Source: Streptomyces sp. NBC_00442
Lineage (GTDB): Bacteria; Actinomycetota; Actinomycetes; Streptomycetales; Streptomycetaceae
Length of the DNA: 64,000 nucleotides
Direction of reading: 5' to 3'
Assembly: GCF_036014195.1 (NCBI RefSeq)
Contig: NZ_CP107918.1
Coordinates: 682,001-746,000 of the forward strand
This document shows positions 1 through 8,047 of this stretch, in pieces. Below the pieces are notes generated by a model. It worked only from the letters and a program-made list of their open reading frames with translations, did not search any database and was not told the origin of the DNA. Every line of letters starts with the position of its first letter. Within the stretch, counting starts at the first letter, position 1. Both the position numbers and the translations under genes were made by a program.

Positions 1-126
1 CTCCATGGTCACGGAGTCGTAGCCGCCCTCTCTGAGCAGGTCGAGCACGGCGTCGTACAGCTCGGTCTCCCGCTCGGGGCTGATCTTGCTGCGGCGGGCA
101 GCGGCCGTGGCGGCCTGCGTCGACAT
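1..126 (-). CDS. TetR/AcrR-family transcriptional regulator, N-terminal part only (cut by window edge)
   Basis: Only the first 42 codons are present; the rest lies outside the window. The visible protein starts MSTQAATAAARRSKISPERE and runs into LYDAVLDLLREGGYDSVTMEG, the first helices of a TetR-type DNA-binding domain. The ATG is preceded by GGAGGGAACG, a good ribosome site. The gene diverges from the PAP2/DMT pair, and a perfect 14-bp inverted repeat lies over both promoters, so it probably represses itself and that pair. The ligand cannot be guessed from this piece. The family call rests on the N-terminus alone. Confidence 0.8.
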   Translation of the reverse strand, partial: MSTQAATAAARRSKISPERETELYDAVLDLLREGGYDSVTME

Positions 127-168
127 CGTTCCCTCCGAGGAAAAACAAGCGGCACTCCTGCACGTACG

Positions 169-240
169 AGAGTAGGCTCCGCTCAATCGAGACGCAAACG
201 TATCGAGACGTTTGCGTCTCGATGAGTTTCGATCTAGCCT
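169..240. promoter_or_regulatory. Divergent promoters sharing a palindromic TetR-type operator
   Basis: TCGAGACGCAAACG at 187-200 and its exact reverse complement at 209-222 form a perfect 14-bp inverted repeat with an 8-bp spacer. Each arm carries a TTGCGT -35 hexamer. Leftward, TTGCGT (192-197, complement) is 17 bp from TACTCT (169-174, complement). Rightward, TTGCGT (212-217) is 17 bp from TAGCCT (235-240). A repressor bound here would cover both -35 boxes. The palindrome and hexamers are seen; binding by the adjacent TetR protein is inferred. Confidence 0.75.
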
Positions 241-296
241 TCCTACGTTTGCTTGAGTTTTTCCACGTATCGATCCAGGTTCAAAGGGGCCGGAGC

Positions 297-1283
297 ATGT
301 TTGCCGGTATAACCACGGGGACACGTCGTGAGACCCGTCCCGCCGGACCGGGGACGACCGCTTCCCGGCCGCCCCTGGTGCGCGAGCTGCTGCTCGTGAC
401 CGCGCTCTTCCTCGTCTACAAGTTCGGCCGTCAGCTGGCCAACGGACACGAGGCCAGTGCCTTCGACAACGCCGACCGCGTGTGGAGCTGGGAGCGGGCG
501 CTGCACCTGCCGGGCGAAGGCTCCGTCCAGCATCTGCTGCTGCACGGCGACACCCTGGTGAAGATCGCCAACACCTTCTACGCGACGGTGCACTTCCCTG
601 CCACGGTGGCCTTCCTCGTCTACCTCTACCTGCGCCGCCCCGGCCACTACCTGTGGTCGCGCCGGGTGCTCGCCGGACTGACCGCCGCCGCCCTCGTGCT
701 GCACATCACGGTCCCGCTCGCCCCACCGCGCATGCTGACCACGGCCGGACTCGTCGACACCGCACAGGTCTACGGCCCCTCGGTGTACGCGGCGACCCCC
801 GACACCGACACCATGGCCAACCAGTTCGCGGCGATGCCCTCGCTGCACTTCGGCTGGGCCCTGATGGTCGCCATCGGGCTGATCACGGCGACCCGCGGCC
901 GCCGGCGCTGGCTGTGGCTGCTGCATCCGCTGCTGACGCTGCTCGTGGTCGTCGGCACCGCGAACCACTACTGGCTGGACGCGATCGTGGCCACCGCGCT
1001 GCTCGGTGCGGTGCTGTACTTCGTGCCGGCACCGCAGCAGCCCATACGGTTGCCTGCGGCACCCAAGCGGGTCCACCGTGCGGCGCCTCCACAGGCGGCG
1101 CCCCTTTCCACGGCGCCGGCCGTCCACGTACCCACGCACCCTCCGCTGCCCCGGCAGATCCCCGCATACGCGGCCACGCCCCTGACCCAGGCCGCGCCCC
1201 TGACCCAGGCCGCCACCGTGACCCCGCAGGCACCCACTCCCGCGCGGACCCCCGCGCCCCACCTCTCCGAGGCCGTGCGATGA
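297..1283 (+). CDS. PAP2-family (inositol phosphorylceramide synthase-like) membrane phosphatase
   Basis: About 328 residues. After a short polar N-terminus there are several hydrophobic segments, and two PAP2 motifs are clear: NQFAAMPSLHFGWA and GTANHYWLD, which carry the two conserved histidines. The family hydrolyses or transfers lipid phosphate groups at the outer membrane face. The last 85 or so residues are a Pro/Ala-rich cytoplasmic-looking tail with a duplicated PLTQAA, encoded by a short direct repeat near 1188-1213. The start at 297 is preferred over 222 because 222 lies inside the operator; GGGG at 284-287 may serve as ribosome site. It overlaps the next gene by ATGA. Substrate unknown. 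Confidence 0.82.
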   Translation: MFAGITTGTRRETRPAGPGTTASRPPLVRELLLVTALFLVYKFGRQLANGHEASAFDNADRVWSWERALHLPGEGSVQHLLLHGDTLVKIANTFYATVHFPATVAFLVYLYLRRPGHYLWSRRVLAGLTAAALVLHITVPLAPPRMLTTAGLVDTAQVYGPSVYAATPDTDTMANQFAAMPSLHFGWALMVAIGLITATRGRRRWLWLLHPLLTLLVVVGTANHYWLDAIVATALLGAVLYFVPAPQQPIRLPAAPKRVHRAAPPQAAPLSTAPAVHVPTHPPLPRQIPAYAATPLTQAAPLTQAATVTPQAPTPARTPAPHLSEAVR

Positions 1284-2233
1284 ACCAGTCCGCGCTGCTC
1301 GCCATCCTGCTCTCGCTCGCCTCGGCCGCCGGCTACGCGCTGGCCGCCGTCGCCCAGTCCCGGCTCGCCGGCCAGGGCGGAAGCGGTGTCGGCCAGTTGC
1401 TGGCCCGGCCACTGTGGTGGTGGGCGGTCGGCCTCAACGCGGCGGGCGCCCTCATGCACGTGGCCGCCCTCCACTACGGCCCGCTCACGCTCGTCCAGCC
1501 GTTGGGCGCGCTCACGCTCGTCGCCGCGCTGCCGCTGTCCGCGTACTACGAGCGGCGCCGGGTGACGCGGCGCGAGTGGCGCGGCGCGGCCTGGACGCTG
1601 GGCGGACTCACCGGCCTGATCGCGGTCACCGGGCCCGCGAGCCCCGGCGACGCCCTCAGCCTGAGCGAGGCCCTCGCCATCACGGCAGCCACCGCGCTCC
1701 TGCTGGCCTTCCTGGTGCGGACCGGCACGCACCGGGCGCACGGCGGCCGGCTCGGCCTCGCCACCGCGTCCGGTGTCGCCTCGGCGGTGGCCTCAGCGCT
1801 GACCCAGACGGTCACCGCCTCACTGGCCACGGAGCTGCCGTCGGGCCCCCTCAGCTGGTGGCAGACCACCCTGCTCACGGTGCTCGTGGCGACGTTCGCG
1901 GTCGGCGGCCTGCTGCTCTCGCAGGCGTCCTACCGCGGTGGCCTCGCCGCCCCGCTGGCCGTGGTCAACCTCGCCAATCCTGCGGCGGCCTCGGTGATCG
2001 GTGTCGCGCTGCTCGGCGAAAGCTTCCACGGCGGCCCGCTCGGCTGGCTGACCGCCGCGGCGGCGGCGGGCGTGGCGGCCCGCGGCGTCATCATGCTGAC
2101 CGCCGCCGCACCCACGGCGGAGCATCCGCCGACGACGTCCCAGCCCATGCCCTTGCCCATGCCCATGCCTGCGACCTTGCCCCTGCCCACGGACCTGCCC
2201 TCCCCGGAACCGGCCGTACACATCCCCGCCTAG
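1280..2233 (+). CDS. DMT/EamA-like multidrug or metabolite transporter, membrane protein
   Basis: 317 residues with about nine hydrophobic helices and internal Gly/Ala/Leu-rich segments such as YGPLTLVQPLGALTLV and LANPAAASVIGVALLGES, the latter typical of the end of EamA repeats. The ATG overlaps the upstream stop (ATGA), so it is coupled to the PAP2 gene. The C-terminus is low complexity (PMPLPMPMP). Its TAG stop is the CTAG bordering the downstream insertion sequence, so the original C-terminus may have been different. Export of lipid-linked or small metabolites is possible; the substrate is not readable. Confidence 0.8.
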   Translation: MNQSALLAILLSLASAAGYALAAVAQSRLAGQGGSGVGQLLARPLWWWAVGLNAAGALMHVAALHYGPLTLVQPLGALTLVAALPLSAYYERRRVTRREWRGAAWTLGGLTGLIAVTGPASPGDALSLSEALAITAATALLLAFLVRTGTHRAHGGRLGLATASGVASAVASALTQTVTASLATELPSGPLSWWQTTLLTVLVATFAVGGLLLSQASYRGGLAAPLAVVNLANPAAASVIGVALLGESFHGGPLGWLTAAAAAGVAARGVIMLTAAAPTAEHPPTTSQPMPLPMPMPATLPLPTDLPSPEPAVHIPA

Positions 2234-3226
2234 GACTTGTCCGGCCGATCATGCGATTGCTTCGGGTCCATGTCGTTGATGTGGACATGGGGCGGGGTCA
2301 TCTGAGCGATGCCGAGTGGGAACGGCTGCGGCCGTTGCTGCCGGTCGGCACCAGGCGTTGTGGCAGATGGCGGGATCACCGGCAGGTGATCGACGGGATT
2401 CCGCACCGGTGCGGCCTGGCGTGCACTGGCGTGACCTGCCCGAACGCTTCGGGCCCTGGAAGACCGTCTCTGAACGCCACCGGCTGTGGTCGGCCGACGG
2501 GACGTGGGAGCGTCTGCTCCAGCAGGTCCAGGGCGCGGCCGATGCCGCAGGCGAGATCGACTGGGACGTCTCGGTCGACTCCGCCATCGTCCGCGCCCAC
2601 CAGCACGCAGCCGGCGCCCGCACCGATCCGCCGCCGGGCCCCACTCCGGGGGCGAACCGCACGAACATCGGAGCGAAACCGCGTGGCAGAGCCTGCACGG
2701 CCGGCTGGTGGAGGTGGTGCGGGAGGTAAGGGCCTGGGCCGCTCGCGCGGGGGCTTCACCAGCAAGAGCCACCTGAGAGGGGACGGCTGCTGCCGCCTGT
2801 CCTTGATCATCACACCCGGGCAGCGAGCCGACTGCACCCGGTTCGAGCCGGTGCTGGAGAAGATCCGGGTCCCCCGCCACGGACTTGGCGGGCCCCGCGA
2901 GAAGCCGGACAGTGTCGCGGCCGACAAGGCCTACAGCAACGGTCCCTGCCGTCAGTACCTTCGAAGGCGAGGCATTCGGCACACCATTCAAGAGAAGACC
3001 GGCACCCAGGCCGCCCGCCTGCGCAAGGGGTCACGAGGTGGACGGCCACCGAGCTTCGACGAGGACCGGTACAAGAAGCGCGACACCGTCGAACGGGCCA
3101 TCAACAAGCTGAAGAATCCCCGGACGGTTGCGACCCGCTGTGACAAGCGTGGGTACGTCTTCCTCGGCACCGTCACCACAGCCACCCTTGTCATCCGGCT
3201 CCGCACATGATCGGCGCCCGACAGCT
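2234..3226 (+). mobile_element. IS5-type insertion sequence, decayed, in a CTAG target
   Basis: The element is bounded by CTAG at 2230-2233 and 3227-3230. Its ends form imperfect inverted repeats: GACTTGTCCGGCCGATCATG on the left and AGCTGTCGGGCGCCGATCATG with one-base gaps on the right, both reading into the element. It holds one transposase gene broken by a frameshift. At about 993 bp it has normal size for a single-transposase IS5-type element. The CTAG copies look like a four-base target duplication. Confidence 0.78.
2287..3210 (+). pseudogene. IS5-family transposase, frameshifted
   Basis: The reading frame begins with MGRGHLSDAEWERLRPLLP and VIDGI, the usual IS5 N-terminus. Around 2400-2425 the match moves to another frame (GVHWRDLPERFGPWKTV, then DWDVSVDSAIVRAHQHAAGA with a catalytic Asp). 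Near 2725-2740 it returns to the first frame (GRSRGGFTSKSHL, ADKAYSN, and RDTVERAINKLK with the last acidic residue). The second change sits where related elements use a programmed frameshift; the first is a genuine lesion. Probably inactive. Confidence 0.8.
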
Positions 3227-3550
3227 CTAGTCCAAGAGCTGAAAAGGAGCCCGGCGCCATGGGGCACCAGGCGCATCCCGCTCGGCAGCCCAGCTGATTG
3301 GCAGGTCGGCGAGCTGTCGCATGCTCGAGTCGTGCTCGATCGCGGCCCATATACACAGGACAGCACACGCGCCAGCGAGGTTCGGATCGTTCACGCCATC
3401 GCCGACAAGCCAGGAGTTCTCTTCGGTGTGGCCGATGAACAACGCCGGGAGGTCTCCGCTCGCTACCGTCCACTGAACGACGGCTCCGAGGTTCGGAGGG
3501 AACTCAGCCTTCTCGAAGGGCCACGGAAGCGACCTGAAGATCTCATGCAC
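3227..3550 (-). CDS. Hypothetical protein (107 residues) trapped between two insertion sequences
   Basis: A compact, non-repetitive protein with a globular composition: PPNLGAVVQWTVASGDLPAL, then IGHTEENSWLVGDGVNDPN and GACAVLCIWAAIEHDSSM. It reads like a conserved actinobacterial hypothetical protein, but I cannot name a domain. The GTG start lies 12 bp inside one CTAG junction, so its native promoter has been replaced by insertion-sequence DNA. The TAG stop comes from the CTAG on the other side. It may therefore be trimmed at the C-terminus and may not be expressed. Confidence 0.55.
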   Translation of the reverse strand: MHEIFRSLPWPFEKAEFPPNLGAVVQWTVASGDLPALFIGHTEENSWLVGDGVNDPNLAGACAVLCIWAAIEHDSSMRQLADLPISWAAERDAPGAPWRRAPFQLLD

Positions 3551-3566
3551 GGGAGCACGCTACTAG

Positions 3567-4463
3567 GCAGTTTTGTTTGGATCACCGGGCGGACCAGAGG
3601 AAGATGCCCGCGATATGGAGTGCGGCGAGGTAGATGGTCGCGGTCTTCTCGTAGCGGGTGGCGATACCGCGCCACCGCTTCAGGCGGTTGATGCACCGCT
3701 CGACGGTGTTGCGTTGCTTGTACGCCTCGCGGTCGAAGGCCGGTGGTCGTCCGCCGGCCGGTCCGCGCCGTCGGCGGTTGGCCTGCTGGTCGGCCCGTTG
3801 CGGGATCACCGCCCGGATGTCGGGTCTGCGCAGATGGTCGCGGATCGCGCGGGAGGAGTACGCCTGGTCAGCCGGGATCAGGTCCGGCCTGGTGCGGGGC
3901 CGTCCCAAGGAGCGGGGAACGCGCGGACGGGCCATGACCTCCGTGAAGGCCGGTGTGTCTGCGGCCTGACCGGGGGTGAGGACGAACACCAGCGGCCGGC
4001 AGTGGCCGTCGGCCGCGAGGTGGATCTTCGTGGTCAGTCCGCCCCGGGACCGGCCGATGGCGTGATCGCCCGGCTCTCCGGCCGGGGCCCCTTTTTGCGG
4101 GCTCCGGCAGGGTGCTGGTGAGCGCGCACGATGGTGGAGTCCACGGACACGGCCCAGCTGACGTCTTCGTCCGCGTCGGCCTGGGCCACCAGGGCGGTGA
4201 ACACCCGCTCCCCCGTGCCGTCGACGGCCCACTTCCGCAGCCGGTTGCAGATGCCCCGCCCGTTGCCGTACTTCTCCGGCAGGTGTACCCACTGGGTACC
4301 GGTCCGGAACTTGAAGGCGATCGCGTCGATCACCTCACGATGGTCCCGCCGGCGGCCATCCCGCTTCGGCGTCCGGTCCGGGAGCAATGGCTCAATCCAC
4401 GCCCCCTGCGCATCAGTCAACGGCACACCCGGACCAGCGACCGACTGATCCAAACGAACCTGC
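3567..4463 (-). mobile_element. IS5-type insertion sequence, apparently intact, with CTAG on both sides
   Basis: CTAG occurs at 3563-3566 and 4464-4467. The ends are inverted repeats, GGCAGTTTTGTTTGGATCA on the left and GGCAGGTTCGTTTGGATCA read inward from the right. It carries overlapping orfA and orfB on the minus strand, joined by a -1 frameshift signal. Length is about 897 bp. An 84-bp deleted relative lies about 600 bp downstream at 5048-5131. Confidence 0.85.
3582..4426 (-). CDS. IS5-family transposase OrfAB, made by -1 frameshift
   Basis: OrfA (GTG at 4426, stop at 4034) reads VPLTDAQGAWIEPLLPD, VIDAIAFKFRTGTQW, VSWAVSVDSTIVRAHQHPAG (first catalytic Asp). OrfB (to 3582) continues GRSRGGLTTKIHLAADG, LIPADQAYSS (second Asp) and RNTVERCINRLKRWRGIATR (Glu). 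The frames meet at C-AAA-AAG-GGG (4097-4088, complement). Slipping back one base there joins OrfA to OrfB without another change. The fused product is about 280 residues, normal for IS5-type DDE transposases. Likely functional. Confidence 0.8.
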
Positions 4464-4862
4464 CTAGGGGTTGAGGCGCTTGCGGACCTGCTCCATCGCC
4501 GCCCGTCCTTCAGGGCTCTCGTATGCCCGCATGAGCGCCTCGTAGCTCGGATTGACGAGGGACGCGATGCTGTCCCGCACCTCAAGGATCCAATTGGGCT
4601 GGGCGGACGCGGCCCAGGAACCACGCTCCGCGAGACGACCACTGGCGGACACCTCGTACAGGCGGACCTGGACGACGGGGTCCGATTCACCGATGACCGA
4701 AAGAACCCAATCGCCGGGCGAAAGGTCCACGCGCGCACCGAAGTTGGCGTACAAGCCGTCGAAGGCTCGCCTGCCGCTCTCCGATGGGTCCACCGACGAC
4801 AGCACCATGAGCCAGTTGTCCCGCGCTGGCCCGCCGAGCCCGGTGGGCATGTTGACCATCAT
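4464..4862 (-). CDS. Hypothetical protein (132 residues), C-terminus set by insertion-sequence junction
   Basis: A protein with mixed hydrophobic and acidic composition: DNWLMVLSSVDPSESGRRAF, GARVDLSPGDWVLSVIGESD, and a helical end YEALMRAYESPEGRAAMEQV. No family is recognised. Its TAG stop is the CTAG next to the IS5-type element, so the natural C-terminus may be lost. ATG start at 4862; no strong ribosome site is obvious. Coding is plausible from codon bias only. Confidence 0.45.
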   Translation of the reverse strand: MMVNMPTGLGGPARDNWLMVLSSVDPSESGRRAFDGLYANFGARVDLSPGDWVLSVIGESDPVVQVRLYEVSASGRLAERGSWAASAQPNWILEVRDSIASLVNPSYEALMRAYESPEGRAAMEQVRKRLNP

Positions 4863-5047
4863 GGATCGAACGGTAGCAGCGACGCTTTCACGGAGCCACC
4901 TGCCAGCCTGAACTGCCTTGCGCAGCTTGCCACTTCGGGCGACCGAGGTCGCGTGCCGGCCACCCGGTCCCGCTCAGCCACGCCGGCCGACACCGGCGCC
5001 CGACGGCGCCCGCACCGTGTCCCAGCCTTACCCCGACCTGGCACTAG

Positions 5048-5131
5048 GCAGTTTCGTCCGGATCACCGGGCGGACCAGAGGAAGATGCGGGCACACCCGG
5101 TCCAACGACCGACTGATCCAAACGACAGGCC
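5048..5131. mobile_element. 84-bp MITE-like, internally deleted copy of the IS5-type element
   Basis: CTAG flanks both sides (5044-5047 and 5132-5135). The left half (GGCAGTTTCGTCCGGATCAC to GAAGATG) matches the left end of the element at 3567 nearly base for base. The right half (GGCACACCCGG to GACTGATCCAAACGACAGGC) matches its right end. The whole transposase region between is missing, leaving only the two ends back to back. Such a unit could be moved by the intact transposase nearby. Confidence 0.82.
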
Positions 5132-5135
5132 CTAG

Positions 5136-6513
5136 TAGTGCTTTGTTAGGTGTCCTTGTCGTGTCGGGGCTCTGGTAGTTCGCTGGCTGTATGAGGGCTG
5201 GGGAGCTTGCGGCGGTACGGATGCGGCTGGAGGAGTTCGCGTCCGAGGTGTTCGCGCCCTTGGTGCGGCGGGATCAGCGCGAGAAGGGTGCCTTGTACCT
5301 GCGGGGGCTGCTGCTGGACGGCCGCAGGAAGTCGATGCAGCCGATGGCGGAACGCCTCGGTGTCGATCACCAGCAGTTGCAGCAGTTCATGACGTCCTCG
5401 ACGTGGGCGGTCCAGGACGTGCAGTCCCGGCTGGCATGGCGGGCGGTGGCGTCGGTGCGGCCGCAGGTGTGGGTGGTGGACGACACCGGTTTCCCCAAGG
5501 ACGGCCGTTGTTCGCCCGGGGTGGCCCGGCAGTACTCCGGCACTCTGGGCAAGGTCGGCAACTGCCAGATCGGCGTCAGCGTTCATGCCGCGTCCGATAC
5601 CGCCTCGTGTCCGTTGTCCTGGCGGCTGTTCCTTCCCGCCCCCTGGGACGGGCCCGAGGCCGCGGCACGCCGGCGGGCCTGCCGGATACCCGAGGCCGAA
5701 CACCACCGGCCCAAGTGGCAGCTCGCCCTGGACATGCTCGACGAACTCGCCGCCACCGGTCTGCGGCCCGCTGTGCTGGTCGCGGACACCGGCTACGGCG
5801 CCAACGCCGACTTCCGCCGCGGCCTGGAAGACCGCGGCCTGGCCTACGTCCTGCAGGCCAAGGGCGAGATGACCGCCCATGGCGAACAGGCCGCACCCCA
5901 CCAGCCGGCCTACGGCGGTCTGGGACCTCGGCCGCTGCCCCGCTACCGCACCAGCCCGTGCTCCCTTCGCGAGCACGCCCTGACCGCGGGCCGCGACAGC
6001 GGCCGGACCGTGTCCTGGCGCAAGGGCTCGAAGGCAGCGATGAGTTCACACTTCGTGTTCCTGCGGGTGAGGCTCGCCGGGCGCCGCCCCAAGCCCGCCG
6101 ACGACGGAACGATCCCATTGGTCTGGCTGATCGCCCAGTGGCCCGGGGGCGAGAGCGAGCCGGTGAAGTACTGGATCTCGAACCTGCCCGCCGGCATGCC
6201 CGCCAAAGACCTCGTTCGCCTGGCGAAAGCCCGCTGGCGGATCGAGCACGACTACCGGGAACTGAAGACCGCCCTGGGCCTGGACCACTTCGAAGGCCGC
6301 TCGTTCACCGGCTGGCACCGCCACGTCACCCTCGTCACCGCCGCCCACCTGTTCCTGACCGAACAGCGGACCAGCCCAAAAGCCCCTGCCAGGGCCTGAC
6401 CCTCTACCAGGCCCTGGACCTCCTTCAACACATCATCGCCACCTGGACCGGCACATGCCCCACCTGCCGACAACCCACCTGGCAGCCCTACGACACCACC
6501 TAACAAAGCACTA
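5136..6513 (+). mobile_element. IS701-type insertion sequence with perfect 17-bp inverted repeats and CTAG target duplication
   Basis: TAGTGCTTTGTTAGGTG at 5136-5152 is matched by its exact reverse complement at 6497-6513. CTAG lies immediately outside each end (5132-5135 and 6514-6517); a 4-bp CTAG-type duplication is typical of IS701-family elements. The element is about 1378 bp with one transposase gene on the plus strand. It shares its left CTAG with the adjacent MITE-like unit. Perfect repeats suggest recent insertion. Confidence 0.88.
5191..6399 (+). CDS. IS701-family transposase
   Basis: 402 residues. The N-terminal part (LRGLLLDGRRKSMQPMAERL) and the DDE core are characteristic: WVVDDTGFPKDGRCSPGVAR holds the first Asp, LVADTGYGANADFRRGLEDR the second, and WRIEHDYRELKTALGLDHFE the Glu. 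The length matches the family and the frame is open throughout, so it looks active. The stop falls about 100 bp before the right inverted repeat. It could also act on other elements with similar ends, but not on the IS5-type ends next door. Confidence 0.9.
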   Translation: MRAGELAAVRMRLEEFASEVFAPLVRRDQREKGALYLRGLLLDGRRKSMQPMAERLGVDHQQLQQFMTSSTWAVQDVQSRLAWRAVASVRPQVWVVDDTGFPKDGRCSPGVARQYSGTLGKVGNCQIGVSVHAASDTASCPLSWRLFLPAPWDGPEAAARRRACRIPEAEHHRPKWQLALDMLDELAATGLRPAVLVADTGYGANADFRRGLEDRGLAYVLQAKGEMTAHGEQAAPHQPAYGGLGPRPLPRYRTSPCSLREHALTAGRDSGRTVSWRKGSKAAMSSHFVFLRVRLAGRRPKPADDGTIPLVWLIAQWPGGESEPVKYWISNLPAGMPAKDLVRLAKARWRIEHDYRELKTALGLDHFEGRSFTGWHRHVTLVTAAHLFLTEQRTSPKAPARA

Positions 6514-6557
6514 CTAGCAGCCCTCCGCGCTTGACCGGCCGAACAGCTCCTAAGCCC

Positions 6558-6694
6558 CCGCGGCTCCGCCGCGGCGGGCCCGAGCCATGGGCGCCGGGGT
6601 GCCTCCAGGGGCTCGCGGGGAACTGCGCGACCAGCCACCCACCGGCCCGCGCCCGAAAGCGAACCCGGGTTTGAGGGGCGCGGGGAACTGCGCG
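6558..6694. repeat. Intergenic hairpin and two copies of the Streptomyces-type repeat GCGGGGAACTGCGCG
   Basis: CCGCGGC-TCC-GCCGCGG at 6558-6574 is a short perfect hairpin. GCGGGGAACTGCGCG occurs at 6615-6629 and again at 6680-6694. From memory this is part of a short repeat scattered between genes in many Streptomyces genomes. The rest of 6518-6728 holds no gene. It lies just past the stop of the minus-strand monooxygenase, so transcription ending here is likely. Confidence 0.55.
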
Positions 6695-6728
6695 GGCGAG
6701 CCTCCACCGCGCACCCGGCACGCCCCGC

Positions 6729-7838
6729 TCAGCCGCGCAGAGCGAACGCGTTCTTGGCCCGCCCCACCGACTCCTCGCTCGCCGGCCCGCCCGGATTCTC
6801 CGTCGCCAGGGCTTGGTTGAGCCCCACGAAGGGCCGCAGCCGCGCCTCGTACCGCGCGAAAGCGGAACCGTGCTCCCCGCCCGCGCGGCCGAGCGCGTCC
6901 GCGAGTTCGTACGCGCCCACGAGCGCGACGCTGGTGCCCTGCCCCGAGAGCGGCGAGGCACAGTACCCGGCGTCCCCGAGCAGTACCACCCTCCCCCGTG
7001 ACCACCGGTCGAGGCGGATCTGGGCCATCGCGTCGCTGTAGAAGTCCGGCGCGGACCACAGCGCCTCGAGCAGCCGGGGCCGCTCCCAGCGCAGCGCGCC
7101 CATCCGCTCGGCGATCTGCCGCTTCAACGCCTCGGGGTCGCGGGCCCCGGGGTCGAGCGGTCCCGACGCGAAGCCGAAGGTGACCCTCAACTCGCTGTTG
7201 CCGCGCACCGGATAGATCCCGTACCCGGCGTCGCCGTCGCGCTGCCACAGCTGCCAGTCGTCCAGGCCGAGGAAGTTCTCCGCGCTGAAGACCGCCAGAT
7301 GCATGCCGAGGTGATACGCCCACTCCCCCTCCGGGCCGAACACGAGCCCCCGCACCGCCGAGTGCAGTCCGTCGGCCCCCACCACGAGATCGAAGGCGCG
7401 GGCGGGGCCGTGCTCGAAGCCGGCCAGGACGCCGCGCTCGTCCTGCGAGAGCGCCGTGACACGGTCCCCGTAGATGAACTCGGCCTCACCCAGGGCCAGT
7501 TGTTCCAGCATGCCCACCAGGTCCTCGCGCAGCAGCTCGACGTCCCCGCTGTCGAGGCGGCCGCTGCTGAAGGTGGCCTCCGTGGACCGGTGGACCTCGT
7601 GGCCGTCCGCGTCGAGCACCGACATGCCCCGCATGCGGGTGGCCGCCCCGCGGACCCGCCCGAGCAGGCCCATCCGTTCCACCACGTCGAGCGCCACTCC
7701 CCTGATGTCGACCGCCTGCCCGCCGGGCCGCACCCCGGGAGCGCGCTCCACGACGGTCGGCGCGAAGCCGTTGCGGCCCAGCCAGTACGCGAGAACGCAG
7801 CCGGCCACCCCGGCGCCGGAGATGAGGACGGTCTTCAT
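6729..7838 (-). CDS. FAD-dependent monooxygenase (PHBH/TetX-like)
   Basis: 369 residues starting MKTVLISGAGVAGCVLAYWL, a GxGxxG FAD-binding fold. The middle motif DLVVGADGLHSAVR is the DG motif of flavoprotein hydroxylases, and GRVVLLGDAGYCASPLSGQG is the second FAD motif (GD). The family hydroxylates aromatic or antibiotic substrates with NAD(P)H and O2. ATG at 7838 is chosen because AAGGAG sits six bases upstream. The gene diverges from a GntR-TetR hybrid regulator that probably controls it. Substrate unknown; TetX-type drug modification is one option. Confidence 0.86.
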   Translation of the reverse strand: MKTVLISGAGVAGCVLAYWLGRNGFAPTVVERAPGVRPGGQAVDIRGVALDVVERMGLLGRVRGAATRMRGMSVLDADGHEVHRSTEATFSSGRLDSGDVELLREDLVGMLEQLALGEAEFIYGDRVTALSQDERGVLAGFEHGPARAFDLVVGADGLHSAVRGLVFGPEGEWAYHLGMHLAVFSAENFLGLDDWQLWQRDGDAGYGIYPVRGNSELRVTFGFASGPLDPGARDPEALKRQIAERMGALRWERPRLLEALWSAPDFYSDAMAQIRLDRWSRGRVVLLGDAGYCASPLSGQGTSVALVGAYELADALGRAGGEHGSAFARYEARLRPFVGLNQALATENPGGPASEESVGRAKNAFALRG

Positions 7839-7931
7839 GACTGTCTCCTTGATCACTCAGCGAAAATACCCCGTACACCTACTGAATGTACGACGTATGC
7901 GCACAGCTACCAACCGCCCATTTTCCATGTA

Positions 7932-7991
7932 CTGCACTAGGACAAGGACGGCATGAACGCCTCCGCTGCTGCTAGCCTCTGCACTAGTACA
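7932..7991. promoter_or_regulatory. Twin CTGCACTAG(G/T)ACA sites between monooxygenase and its regulator
   Basis: CTGCACTAGGACA at 7932-7944 and CTGCACTAGTACA at 7979-7991 differ by one base, with starts 47 bp apart on the same strand. Both contain the near-palindrome TGCACTAGTACA. They lie in the divergent intergenic region, where a GntR-type protein would bind. A TAGCCT -10-like box (7973-7978) adjoins the second copy. The repeats are seen; the operator role is inferred. Confidence 0.6.
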
Positions 7992-8047
7992 GGTCACGAG
8001 GGCCGTCCCAGAAACTTTCCACGGCCCGCGACGGAAGGCGAGCCGGC

